From Hepatocystis sp. ex Piliocolobus tephrosceles (lineage: Eukaryota > Apicomplexa > Aconoidasida > Haemosporida > Plasmodiidae): a stretch of 12,995 nucleotides of DNA. Every line of letters begins with the position of its first letter. The first letter of the stretch is position 1. Below, piece after piece: positions 1 to 9,452 of the stretch. The notes under the pieces were generated by a model that did not search any database, had not been told where the DNA came from, and saw only the letters and a list, made by a program, of their open reading frames with translations. The position numbers and the translations under genes were made by a program. The stretch is taken from positions 1 through 12,995 of the forward strand of contig CABPSV020000577.1 in NCBI GenBank assembly GCA_902459845.2. Direction: 5' to 3'.

Positions 1-22
1 AAAAAAAAAAAAAAAAAAAAAA

Positions 23-110
23 TTAAAATAGTAAAAAAAAATTAAAATAGTAAAAAAAAATTAAAATAGAAAAAAAAAATAAAATAGAAAAAAAAAATAA
101 AATAGCAAAA
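23..110. repeat. A-rich minisatellite, period 18-19 bp
   Basis: Five copies of an A-run followed by (T)TAAAATAG lie head to tail. The ATAG cores end at about 31, 50, 69, 87 and 105, so the spacing is 19, 19, 18 and 18 bases. Differences are in A-run length and the base after ATAG. It lies outside any gene. Confidence 0.8.
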
Positions 111-843
111 AAAATTCTGAATTATTCATGTAATTTATAAGATCAATGAAAAATATATGAAGAATGTAAAAATATATATATGAATGCACAGCTAAATATA
201 CACAAAATCGAAATGCACACAGAACAACAACAAAAAAAAAAAGAAGAAAAAAAAAAAAAAAGAAAGATATGTATATATAAATATACATATAAAGAGTAAC
301 ACATTTGACTCCGCTTGAAAAAAAATAAAAGCAAACAACAAAAGAATAAAATATAAACAATTTGATTTAATTTAAGAATTACATTTCAATAAGCATTAAA
401 AGCATATAAACACAACAATAATTGCTAATTAGGTATTTGTATATAGCTATTTAAATTTTATAACATAAAAAAATTTATACACATGACATGGAAAAATAAA
501 ATTATCTTTTAATTTCTTTTATAGCATTTTTGTTTAAATTAATATTAATTACAGGTCATAAAATAAATTATTGAGTTTTTAAAAAAAATAAAAACTAGAA
601 AAAAAAAAAATAAAAAAAAAAAAACTTAAGGCGAAACAATTGTTATTACCTTAACGGGTAGAAAAAAAAAAAAAAAAAAATATATATAAACATAAACATG
701 AAACGGAACCATTGTTACAACATTAGCATATATTGTTCCCTTGTAATTTTTTAGTACCACACATTTATTCCTTTTTTAAATTTGTTAGACTTTGAAAAAT
801 ATAATGGCATATTTTTATAAATGGTTGTAATTTATATATACAC

Positions 844-848
<5 letters not shown>

Positions 849-886
<38 letters not shown>
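849..886. repeat. (TA)n microsatellite
   Basis: About 19 uninterrupted TA dinucleotides, noncoding, in the 3' flank of PRP19. Confidence 0.95.
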
Positions 887-890
<4 letters not shown>

Positions 891-1308
891 TAAAAAAATA
901 TGTTTATTTAAAAAAAAAAATAAGCTATTTTAATTTATTTTTAAAAATATATAATAAAAATATTTTATTGCAAGATAAATATACAAAATTTGCTAATATA
1001 TACTTTTTTTTAAGGTTACCTTATATTAATAAAAAAAAAAAAAAAAGAATAGTAATAGAATGAGGTGAAATGTAAAAGCTTGATAAATGTGTATATATAT
1101 ATACAAAGAGAAGTAAAAAAGAAAGAATACAAGATTGTAGTTAAATAATATTACAAATATAAATCATTGAAATTACAATAAAAAATTTTTAAAAAATAAC
1201 ACCATACACATATGGTACCATTCACAAAAAAAACATATACATATAAATATATACACGTTCCAAAATAATGCAAAAAAAAAAAAAATAAAAAAAAATATTA
1301 TGTAAAAG

Positions 1309-2805
1309 CTATTTCCACAACTTCACCGTTCTATCCATCGAACTTGATAACAAATATGCTGTTCTACTACCAAAACAAGTTTGTGTTACTTTATCTGTGT
1401 GGGATTCAAGAGTGTTAATAAGAGTAGCATGATTTTTTGTCTCAAAATTATAAATTTGTATGTCATTACCTAAGGCAACTGATAGATATTTTCCTGAATA
1501 ATCAAATGTAATATGTTTTGGTGTTTGTTCTAATTCTATAGTTTGGAATGTATCAATTTTACGTAAATCCCATAATTTTACTGTATTATCTTTGGAACAA
1601 GAAGCTAGGTAATATCCATTTTCATTAAAAGCAATACATTCAACCGCTTTTTCATGTCCGCTTAATGAAACTTTATACTCTTGACTTTTAATATCATATA
1701 TATGTATATTTGAATCTTCTCCCGCTATTCCAACCATCATACCATCAGAGTGAAAAGATAAATGTTTAAACATACTAGGATTATTTTTAACAGTTTTAAT
1801 AGTTTTGGAAGATTCCATATCATGTAAAATCCATGTACTGTCTTTTGAAGAACTTATAAAATAATTTTCTAAAGGATGTAAAGATAATGATGTAACAGAA
1901 TCTTTATGTTTTGTAATTGTATGAGCAGTAACATATTCACTAGTGTCAGTATCTCCTTTCCAGATTCGAACTGTTTTATCACTAGATCCACTAATACAAA
2001 TATGTTTAGTTGGATGAGCTACAAGAGCATTAACTTTATTTAAATGTCCTTGTAATTTTGATATAACTCTATTATCGTTAAGTGAAATTAAATATATGTT
2101 TCCATCTTTACCACCAGAAAAAAAATTATGATTTGTATGATCATCATTATAGTCATACATTTGTTTATTTACATTTAGGGTTAAACAAGTAACACCAGGT
2201 GTAGTTGATGAATGTACATCAAATTCGTATGTATTTGTAATATTTTTCCACGTGTCAGTACTAGAAACGTTTTCAACTTTTCTTTTTTTTCTATTTATTA
2301 ATAACTCTTTTGCTATATTTTGCATTTTATCAAGTAAATCATCATTTATACCTAATTCAAATTCATCTATAGCTATTCCATTTCTTAATTGTAAAATTTC
2401 TTTTCGTAAACTATTTATTTCTTCTTGGTATATATTTTTTTCTTTTAACAATTTTGCTATTACTCTTGTAGCAGCGTCATATTGATATAAACTATGACTT
2501 AATTCATTCCTAACATCATTAACATGTGTTCTTAAACTAAACATTTCACTTATCATAGAATCCCATTCTGTTTGAAAAATAGATAATAAACCAGGTATAC
2601 TACTAGCAGTAATAGGTCTTGGTTTAACTATCTTTTCATTCTTAATAGGGTATAAATCTTGAAGAGTTAGTACCTCTCCACTTACTGGACATAAACCATA
2701 ATTTTTTATGTGTTTTTCTATAAGCCTTTTTTCAAAAATATATCCAGTTTTGCTCACGACGGGTTCTTCAGGCGTTTGCCCGCTGATCGTGCATAATATT
2801 GACAT
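1309..2805 (-). CDS. PRP19: PRP19, U-box/WD40 spliceosomal ubiquitin ligase
   Basis: A complete 498-residue single-exon protein, close to the usual Prp19 length of about 500. Residues 1-70 form the U-box: the opening MSILCTISGQTPEEPV, then a GYIFEKRLIEKHI segment and a CPVSGE turn. Residues about 65-100 are the conserved Prp19 stretch (PRPITASSIPGLL, EWDSMISEMF), followed by a coiled coil to about 140 that mediates tetramer formation in known Prp19. A basic NRKKRKVE at 171-178 may be a nuclear signal. About seven WD40 blades fill 204-498, with VRIWKG, VKLWDL and a terminal VKLWK. In the family, the protein is the E3 ligase and scaffold of the NineTeen complex that activates the spliceosome. 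The start is supported by an in-frame stop five codons upstream (2818-2820). It is divergent from the C2/PH gene on its right. Confidence 0.97.
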   Translation of the reverse strand: MSILCTISGQTPEEPVVSKTGYIFEKRLIEKHIKNYGLCPVSGEVLTLQDLYPIKNEKIVKPRPITASSIPGLLSIFQTEWDSMISEMFSLRTHVNDVRNELSHSLYQYDAATRVIAKLLKEKNIYQEEINSLRKEILQLRNGIAIDEFELGINDDLLDKMQNIAKELLINRKKRKVENVSSTDTWKNITNTYEFDVHSSTTPGVTCLTLNVNKQMYDYNDDHTNHNFFSGGKDGNIYLISLNDNRVISKLQGHLNKVNALVAHPTKHICISGSSDKTVRIWKGDTDTSEYVTAHTITKHKDSVTSLSLHPLENYFISSSKDSTWILHDMESSKTIKTVKNNPSMFKHLSFHSDGMMVGIAGEDSNIHIYDIKSQEYKVSLSGHEKAVECIAFNENGYYLASCSKDNTVKLWDLRKIDTFQTIELEQTPKHITFDYSGKYLSVALGNDIQIYNFETKNHATLINTLESHTDKVTQTCFGSRTAYLLSSSMDRTVKLWK

Positions 2806-2827
2806 ACTTCGTGAGATTCAAAAATTA

Positions 2828-2843
2828 TGAGCGATTGAGCGAT
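2828..2843. repeat. Tandem TGAGCGAT in the PRP19 leader
   Basis: Two perfect adjacent copies of TGAGCGAT (ATCGCTCA on the PRP19 sense strand) lie about 22 bases upstream of the PRP19 start codon. They stand out as G+C-containing unique sequence in an A+T-rich leader. Whether they act in DNA, in RNA or not at all is unknown. Confidence 0.8.
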
Positions 2844-2923
2844 AAGCAAAAGACCAGCAATTCGGTTTGGCTCGATTCGTTAGTTAGTAAAATTATATAT
2901 TTTTACTATCTATTTAATTATCC

Positions 2924-2945
2924 TTTTTTTTTTTTTTTTTTTTTT
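2924..2945. repeat. Poly-T run, 22 bases
   Basis: An uninterrupted T run about 120 bases upstream of the PRP19 ATG (poly-A on the PRP19 sense strand). Such tracts disfavour nucleosomes and are common in Plasmodium promoters. Confidence 0.9.
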
Positions 2946-3046
2946 ATCTCGTTTTTATCTTGTTTTTATAAATTAGACGTAAAGCGACATAGTGGTTTAA
3001 CTGGTTTTTGTCCTCTATTGTGGATGTGTCACAACTTAATGAAATT

Positions 3047-3048
<2 letters not shown>

Positions 3049-3078
<30 letters not shown>
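3049..3078. repeat. Poly-T run, 30 bases
   Basis: An uninterrupted T run, the second upstream of PRP19, separated from the first by about 100 bases of more complex sequence. Confidence 0.9.
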
Positions 3079-3337
3079 CTTCGTTTTACAAAAAATTAAC
3101 ATAAAAATATGTTAAAGTTAAAAGAAAAATTATTATATTTATATATATATATATATTTTTTGTATTATATTTTATTTTAAAATGTTTTCCTATTTTATAT
3201 GTTTTTATTAATAGTTCTATATTTTAGTTCTTCTTAGGACAAGTCACTTTTGTTATAATGATATATCATTTGGTGTTAATTGTGCCTGAATTTTAGCGTT
3301 TTTTTTTTTTTTATCCCTGCTTTACTTTGTATATACC

Positions 3338-3416
3338 TACATACATACATACATACATACATACATACATACATACATACATACATACATACATACATAC
3401 ATACATACATACATAC
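3338..3416. repeat. (TACA)n tetranucleotide microsatellite
   Basis: About 20 perfect tandem copies of TACA (79 bases) in the divergent intergenic region, with no interruption. It is likely length-variable between isolates. Confidence 0.95.
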
Positions 3417-3745
3417 TTATGATTAGTATTATTTTACTATGTTAATATTTATGTATAATCTTTTTTTTTTTTTTAATCATCCTATATGAACATATTAATA
3501 TGTTGCATATGTATACTTGAAACATATGTGATAGCTTTAAAATATGCTTCTTATTAATGTCAAAATTAGCGATAGCTTTTGTCATTAAATGGTCACATTA
3601 CTTTTTTTTTTTTTTCTTTTTTTACTTCAAACGAAAAATAAACAAATGAATGATTAAGTAAATAAATAAATGTTAAAAAAATAAAAAATAAAAAGAAAGT
3701 AAGAATTTATAATAGCTTAAAAAGTATATTATGGGTATACACTTA

Positions 3746-4159
3746 TATGAGTTGGTGAATATAAAAGACAAGATGTGTAACTATATAGACATTAATAATG
3801 CAGCCCTAAAAAACAAACATACATATATAAATACACGTACATATATATATGTTATAACAAATAGAATATAACTTGAACAAGCAACAATTTACTAATCATC
3901 AAAAATGAAATAATTTAATGCACAAGCACGTACATGATTTAAAATAATACTTTACTTTTATATGTAATGCTGGAATGAAGATAAAAAAATTAAATTTTTG
4001 ACTTTTAATTTTTAATTTTTATGAATAATAAACATTCATATATAAAGTAATTTTTTTTTTCTTTCTGCAAAATTGTATTTGTATATTTTCCATTGTAAGA
4101 AGCAAAAAAAGTTTTTTTAGTTTTGTTCTTTTATTGAATTTGTTTACCACCAACTCATA
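3746..4159. repeat. 12-bp inverted repeat pair
   Basis: TATGAGTTGGTG at 3746-3757 has its exact reverse complement, CACCAACTCATA, at 4148-4159. The arms are about 390 bases apart, near the middle of the divergent intergenic region, and contain non-homopolymeric bases. A paired binding site for a factor acting on both promoters is possible. A cruciform is unlikely at this spacing. Confidence 0.7.
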
Positions 4160-4373
4160 ATAACACATATGGAACCTAACTGTGTCATTTTTTTATATTG
4201 CAAAGGATAGGAATACTTTTTAAAAATGGTAAACGAAAACAAAAAAAATAAAAATATAAAAATATAAAATAATTGTTAATATGTATTTTTGAATTGTTAC
4301 TTATGTTGTGACAACATAAGCTCAAACGCACAGCAAAGGTTTTACTCTTATTTTTTGTTTTAATGCTTGATTC

Positions 4374-4396
4374 TTTTTTTTTTTTTTTTTTTTTTT
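4374..4396. repeat. Poly-T run, 23 bases
   Basis: An uninterrupted T run. To its right the long tracts on the + strand are mostly A rather than T. Confidence 0.9.
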
Positions 4397-4879
4397 ATAA
4401 ATCGTTCGATAAATATACCAAAGTTCATGTAATAACAATAGTGATGATAAGAAGTACAAAAAAAAAAAAAAAATAGATAAATAAATAAAACTACATTACA
4501 CACTTGATAAATATGCATAACCATGTACATGTCGAAAAATCCAAAGTTAATATTTAGATCAAGGAACCTTTTTGTTTATATAAAACTGATATAAAATATA
4601 AAAAATGAAATAAAACTCATACGTCGTTATATATTTACATATATAAGTGTATTAGTTTTTACTTTGTTCTTATTCTGCTTCTTTCTTTTTTTTTTATTAT
4701 AAGCTATTGAAATATAAAAGGCAAAAAAATTAATAATAAATTAATAACTAAATAAGTAAAAAACCCCATATAAATGAAAGTACAAAATATACTTACGCAA
4801 AAAAAAAAATAATAATAAATAGAACAATAGAATAAATATATGTAGGTCTACAATGCAATGCATCGATAGCTAGAATGTT

Positions 4880-4882
<3 letters not shown>

Positions 4883-4930
<48 letters not shown>
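4883..4930. repeat. Poly-A run, 48 bases
   Basis: The longest homopolymer in the window, about 680 bases upstream of the C2/PH gene start. The exact length is prone to sequencing and assembly error. Confidence 0.85.
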
Positions 4931-4937
<7 letters not shown>

Positions 4938-5116
4938 TAGCATAGGAACATGTTGGTGCTCATATATACATATAAACAAACGTTATAAATGTGGAAATAT
5001 TAAATAAAAAAAAAAAATAATTATGTTGCCTATAAACAACACATTTATACGACATTTTATTTGCGCATTGTACACTAGTTGCAACATAAAGAAAAAAAAA
5101 AAAAAAAAAAAAATTA

Positions 5117-5226
5117 CATTATATTACATTATACTATATTATATTACATTATACTATACTATATTATACTATACTATATTACATTATACTATATTATATT
5201 ACATTATATTATATTACGTTATATTA
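5117..5226. repeat. Pentamer repeat, 22 units of YAYTA
   Basis: Twenty-two consecutive 5-base units without a gap. Every unit fits the pattern YAYTA (CATTA, TATTA or TACTA) except one CGTTA near the right end. The three variants alternate irregularly rather than in a longer regular period. It is bounded by A-rich runs on both sides, is noncoding, and lies about 400 bases upstream of the C2/PH gene start. Confidence 0.9.
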
Positions 5227-5239
5227 CTTTTTCGTTTAG

Positions 5240-5243
<4 letters not shown>

Positions 5244-5273
<30 letters not shown>
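5244..5273. repeat. Poly-A run, 30 bases
   Basis: An uninterrupted A run just right of the pentamer repeat, in the presumed promoter or leader of the C2/PH gene. Confidence 0.9.
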
Positions 5274-5276
<3 letters not shown>

Positions 5277-5608
5277 CCAGACGTGCTCTATTTAATATTA
5301 AAAAATAAAAAAAATTAAATAAAAAAAAATAGTGATAGACCTGTTCTAATAAATATTGTAACAAAAAAAGGAATTATACATAATAAAATAAATATTTTAC
5401 CAAATTATTTGTTAACTTATAATATACATTTTTTTTTTTTATCATACAATCACAAAAATTAAGCAACCTTTTTTTTCACTACATTGTTAAATTGTTACAA
5501 TCTAATGTTTTTATTTTATTTTATTTTTTTTTTTTTACCCGTTTTGAAAATGATTTTTCAACTATTATTATTCAATAAATAAATAAAAATAAATAATTAA
5601 AAATAAAA

Positions 5609-8245
5609 ATGCTCGGAACTAATTTAGTTTGTAGTTTTTGTGTTAATAGATTTAATAAGCTATCAAAAAGATGTATCAACTATGTTGTTAAAACTTATAG
5701 GAGGACATGCCCTCATATAAGTGATTTCGAGCCATTTGGTACGCACATAACATTTACTATAAATAAAAAAATTATTTTACTGTTGAATTTGTATTCGATG
5801 TAGGCTTTGATAAATTTAGCTCTCCAAATTCTAGTTGCGTTGTACCTTTTTTTTTTTTTTTTTTTTTTTTTACATAACATAAAAATTTACAAATATATAG
5901 TTACACACACACACACATATATATATATATATGTGTTTATTCATTTACATCAGTGAAAATATATATATATATATATATACATGTCAAACCATTTTATAAA
6001 AAAAAATTAAGCAGAAATGGATAAAAAGAACAATATAACCTAATATTATGCATTTTAACCTGGTATAAAATATATATTTATATATATATATATATGCATG
6101 TTTATTTTATTCTTTTACCAGCATCTATGTACTATTTCAGTGGTTTACATAATTTTAGGACGTTTTACTTACTCGTAAAAATAAACGAAATATTTAATAT
6201 CAATAAATATAAGAATATATATATAGTAGTGAGTACTGATAAGTATAATTTTCAAACTGATGGTAAGTGTAACCTCTTACAATAATACAAAGCTACCCTT
6301 TCGATTTTAATATTGTGGTTACATCTTTATACTTTTTATACACAAATGACGTTTATACTTCACCAATTATTTTATCATTTATTCTAATATACTAAATTTA
6401 TAGAATGTATTTTGTATGGGAGTTAATTATCTATCACTTTTATTTTTTTTTTATTTTTTATTTTTTTAATGTAGATATACATGTAAATAAAAAAAATAGA
6501 GTACATATTGATCAACGGATTGATATAAAAATAAGACAGTGTGACGAATTTGTAGAAATAGATTTATTTACAACAAAATTAACAAAAAAAGTACATATAG
6601 GCCAAATAAAAATAGATATCAATACAAATATCATAAAAAAGTCGTTTCCCAAAAACGAATGGTTAGTACTGTGTACATACCTGCGTACGTATTTTATATA
6701 TAAATATATATATAAACATATATATAAACATAAATATAAACATAAATATAAACATAAATATAAACATAAATACAAACATAAATACAAACATAAATATAAA
6801 CATAAATATAAACATAAATATAAACATAAATATATATATGTACATACTTTATTGTAAACATATGCGCGTGTCTTTTTGTTCTATATTTGTAACACCTTGT
6901 AATATGTACATATATATTTATATGTATGTTTGTATGTAGGTTTGTCTGCTTTAAAGATGGACAAGAAATATGCAAAATGAAATTATCCTTTTATAAAAGT
7001 AAAATTAACACACTAAAATTGTATCGTTTTTTTATATTGTCCTTCATTTAATATATACATATATACACTAAATGGGAATATATATCTTATATGTCATACA
7101 TGTATTTTTTTTTTTTTTATTCTGATTCCCTTTCTTTGACTCATCAGTTCAAAAATATAAATGTCCTAACGAATGTATGTTCATACAAGATGGTTTAGAA
7201 ATATGGAAAAATAAATCAGAAGATATGAAAAAAGAAAAAATTGATTATCATCAAATTCACAAAATCTTTGACGATGATTACCATAATCTATCACTCATAA
7301 ACATGGATACGGTAAAATAAAAAAAAAAAAAAAAACATAAAAAAAAATAAAGATAATGAAAAATTATATTCATATATATTTTCACATAGTTTTCCCTATA
7401 TATATAATATATATATATACATACATGTTCGCGTTTTATATGAACTAACATACACTTGTGTAATTGTTGTGTAAAACTGTCGTGATAGTACTATATTTAT
7501 ATTTACAATCTACATTTTTTTCATTTTTTGTTTAAAGGATATGTATGATATAAGTTTGACGCAAAAATTAAGACTAATCAGTTTTGTTTTAGAACAAGAA
7601 ATATTCGTATTCGATTTGTATACATACGTGCGTAAGTATATGTACGCCAAAGAGTTAATGGGTACGTTACATTAATATGATGCATTTTTTTAATTTTTTT
7701 TTTTAACTATTTTATGACAGCCTATATGTATATGTATGCATGTTAATGTATATACATACATTCATATAGTCATATCCTTGTATATTCATATGAGAACACA
7801 TTTCAATTTCATAACCAATATTTTAGGTGAATGGTTCTTGAGCTTTTTATGTTTTAAAAATAATCACGAGTATGATGCTATCGATATAGAAACAATAATT
7901 GAACGAAATATTCACAGAGATATAAATATACCCATTTTAAATATACTTAGAATAGTTGTTGATAGTAATAATAATACAAATGCTACTATTATTTACATGT
8001 ATGAAAATGAAAAATATAGTTTAAGTATTCATTCAGAGCAATACCTATCGTATATTATTGATGCCATAACAATTTTTACTAACGAGGTATAATATAAAAA
8101 AAAAACAAATAATATAAAATTAAAACTTAATCTGACAAAAACTAAACATACGTACATATATATATATATATATATATATATGTTAACGCTATTGTAAGTT
8201 AGCTGTTTATACCTGTCACATTTGTTGTTTATTTTATTTTTCTTT

Positions 8246-8285
<40 letters not shown>

Positions 8286-8819
8286 ACACAGCTAAAGGTT
8301 TTAAAAGAATCATATGGAGAAAAAATAGAAATGCGAAAAAATATTATCATGCAAGAGACGAATATGAAAAAATTGATCGGTAAGATAATATATTTATATG
8401 TAAACATGCATGTGCAAGTACATACACACGACTACACAACTTTTTAACTTACACACTCTTAACATTCACACTCTCACTTTACACACGCTCATTACACACA
8501 TTCTCATCATACACATTCTCATCATACACATTTTCAAATTACACACACCCTTATCACACACATTCTCACCATACACATTCTCATCACACACACATACACA
8601 TACTAACAACATACATACACATAGACACACTTAAAAAAAAATAATTTAATTATATAACTTATAGGAAAAAAAAGGCTGTTATCTCCCAGATTTCGGCGAA
8701 ACATACCGAAGAGCGCCCACAAAATGATTAAGGAAATGTATACTGATAATACTAATGCTGATATCTTAAAAAAAAAAAAAGACGAGTTTTTAACGGATGT
8801 ATTAATAGATAAAAAGTGA
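5609..8819 (+). CDS. Nine-exon C2 and PH-like domain protein, RASP2/CERLI-like
   Basis: Assembled from GT...AG sites with consistent phase: exons 5609-5738, 6122-6262, 6475-6661, 6940-6998, 7148-7311, 7538-7661, 7827-8086, 8292-8379 and 8665-8819 (TGA), totalling 1,308 bases and 435 residues. The ATG follows an A-rich leader with an in-frame TAA 15 bases upstream. Residues 1-45 (MLGTNLVCSFC...) are basic with Cys8 and Cys11, possible palmitoylation sites. Residues about 55-172 read as a C2 domain: FYLLVKINEI, VEIDLF, HIGQIKIDI, then NEWFVCFKDGQEICKMKLSFY. Residues about 178-355 look PH-like, ending in a strand-rich stretch and an ITIFTNEL helix. A Lys/Arg-rich tail follows. There is no signal peptide and no clear membrane span. 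C2 plus PH at this size matches the cytosolic rhoptry-surface proteins RASP2/CERLI, which act in merozoite invasion; the match is by architecture only, so no symbol is given. Exon 6 has a second in-phase donor. Confidence 0.85.
6724..6831 (+). repeat. 12-bp minisatellite in intron 3 of the C2/PH gene
   Basis: Nine head-to-tail copies of ATAAACATAAAT (two read ACAAACATAAAT) fill the middle of intron 3 (6662-6939). The unit is a multiple of three and stop-free in the frame of exon 3. Read through, it encodes a Lys-His-Lys-Tyr repeat that ends at a stop at 6855-6857. Confidence 0.9.
8156..8283 (+). repeat. (TA)n and 36-base poly-T in intron 7
   Basis: Intron 7 (8087-8291) carries a (TA)n run at about 8157-8181 and a 36-base T run at 8248-8283 that ends just before the acceptor GCACACAG. 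The T run presumably serves as the polypyrimidine tract. Confidence 0.85.
8432..8632 (+). repeat. G-depleted C/A/T minisatellite in intron 8
   Basis: Degenerate tandem units of about 15 bases related to ACACATTCTCATCAT fill most of intron 8 (8380-8664). The + strand has only a few G bases over about 200 positions and is unusually C-rich for this window. It grades into a (CACA)/(ACAT) tract on the right. It is noncoding by the splice model. Confidence 0.75.
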
Positions 8820-9196
8820 CTATAAGCATAAAAAAAAAAAAAAAAAAAATTATTAAAATATGATAATTTTGAATTAAAAAATTAAAAAAGAAAATAGAAC
8901 CACATACATTAAATTAATTGACATACTACATGTGTATCTAATGCATAGAAAAAGTTGTATAGTCATTACTTCCATATTCGCAGATTGTGTCACTAATTCT
9001 CTCTTTTTATATCCTGTGCTGTTTTTTTTGTTTTACCGATTTTTTTTTTATTTATATACAATATTTTTTTTGCAAAAACATGTGTTATGATATATTACTT
9101 TTCATTATAACACATTGTGAGTAAAAAAATAAAATTAAATAGTTGCAAAACGTTTAAAAATTAAAATTAAGGTGTTAACATACACATGTATGTATG

Positions 9197-9221
9197 TATA
9201 TATATATATATATATATATAT
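9197..9221. repeat. (TA)n microsatellite
   Basis: About 12 TA dinucleotides following a short TATG repeat, in the convergent gap. Confidence 0.85.
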
Positions 9222-9414
9222 AAATATATATACAATTAACAAATAAAACTTGTTCGAGTGATGTGTCGAGTGTACATGCACATATAAATAAATGTCATAT
9301 AACTTAGCTCTATGGCAATCAGTTTTAATAAACAAATAAATTTTAGGTTAAAATTGTGTTTGTGTAAAAATGTCATAACTTGGTTGTATAAAAGCATCAG
9401 GTGTATGTCTTACA

Positions 9415-9418
<4 letters not shown>

Positions 9419-9449
<31 letters not shown>
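9419..9449. repeat. (TA)n microsatellite
   Basis: About 15 TA dinucleotides in the convergent gap, roughly 120 bases downstream of the repeat-protein stop codon on its sense strand. Confidence 0.9.

Positions 9450-9452
<3 letters not shown>

Larger units (their letters stand above)
1..1308. other. Noncoding 3' flank of PRP19
   Basis: This stretch follows the PRP19 stop codon and carries no credible gene. It is almost entirely A-rich on the + strand (T-rich on the PRP19 sense strand), with A runs at 1-22 and 662-680, an A-rich minisatellite at the left edge and a TA microsatellite near 850-886. Two slightly more complex patches, about 630-660 and 700-775, show no coding or RNA structure that I can support. 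The open frames here translate to Tyr/Ile/Phe/Lys low-complexity strings typical of chance frames in (TA)n and poly-A DNA. It probably holds the PRP19 3' UTR and polyadenylation region. Confidence 0.7.
2806..5608. promoter_or_regulatory. Divergent intergenic region between PRP19 and the C2/PH gene
   Basis: The flanking genes point away from each other, so this 2.8 kb should contain both promoters and both 5' UTRs. No credible coding sequence was found; open frames here are short and dominated by homopolymers. Long T runs lie mainly on the PRP19 side (2924-2945, 3049-3078, 4374-4396) and long A runs mainly on the other side (4883-4930, 5244-5273), with the change near 4400. More complex patches, which could hold factor sites, lie at about 2980-3048, 3225-3298, 3510-3600, 4140-4230 and 4840-4880. 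I cannot place a transcription start. Confidence 0.75.

Noticed and set aside
700..745. Possible hairpin pairing GGAAC with GTTCC in the PRP19 3' flank
   Set aside because: The pairing is only five bases with an A+T-rich loop of about 25 bases; this is expected by chance.
2799..3104. A 101-codon + strand frame upstream of PRP19
   Set aside because: It overlaps the PRP19 start and leader and consists of chance sequence broken by two poly-Phe runs from T tracts. It has no coding periodicity or recognisable domain.
3919..3923. TGCAC (GTGCA), the AP2-I invasion-gene motif, upstream of the C2/PH gene
   Set aside because: I noticed only this copy in the divergent region, and the same 5-mer also occurs in clearly unrelated places (for example 8412 in intron 8 and near 9276), so it is not informative alone.
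4852..4876. ATGCAATGCATCGATAGCTAG patch, reminiscent of TGCATGCA and TAGCTA ApiAP2 sites
   Set aside because: It has only partial or single short matches, with no clustering, so a binding-site call is not supportable.
6122..6150. Alternative exon 2 acceptor TATTTCAG near 6141
   Set aside because: Joined in phase to exon 1 it reaches a TAA after about a dozen codons. The upstream TTTTACCAG acceptor keeps the C2 reading frame open.
8029..8313. A 94-codon - strand frame with a poly-Lys stretch
   Set aside because: It lies opposite exons 7-8 and the poly-T of intron 7; the poly-Lys is only that T run read from the other strand.
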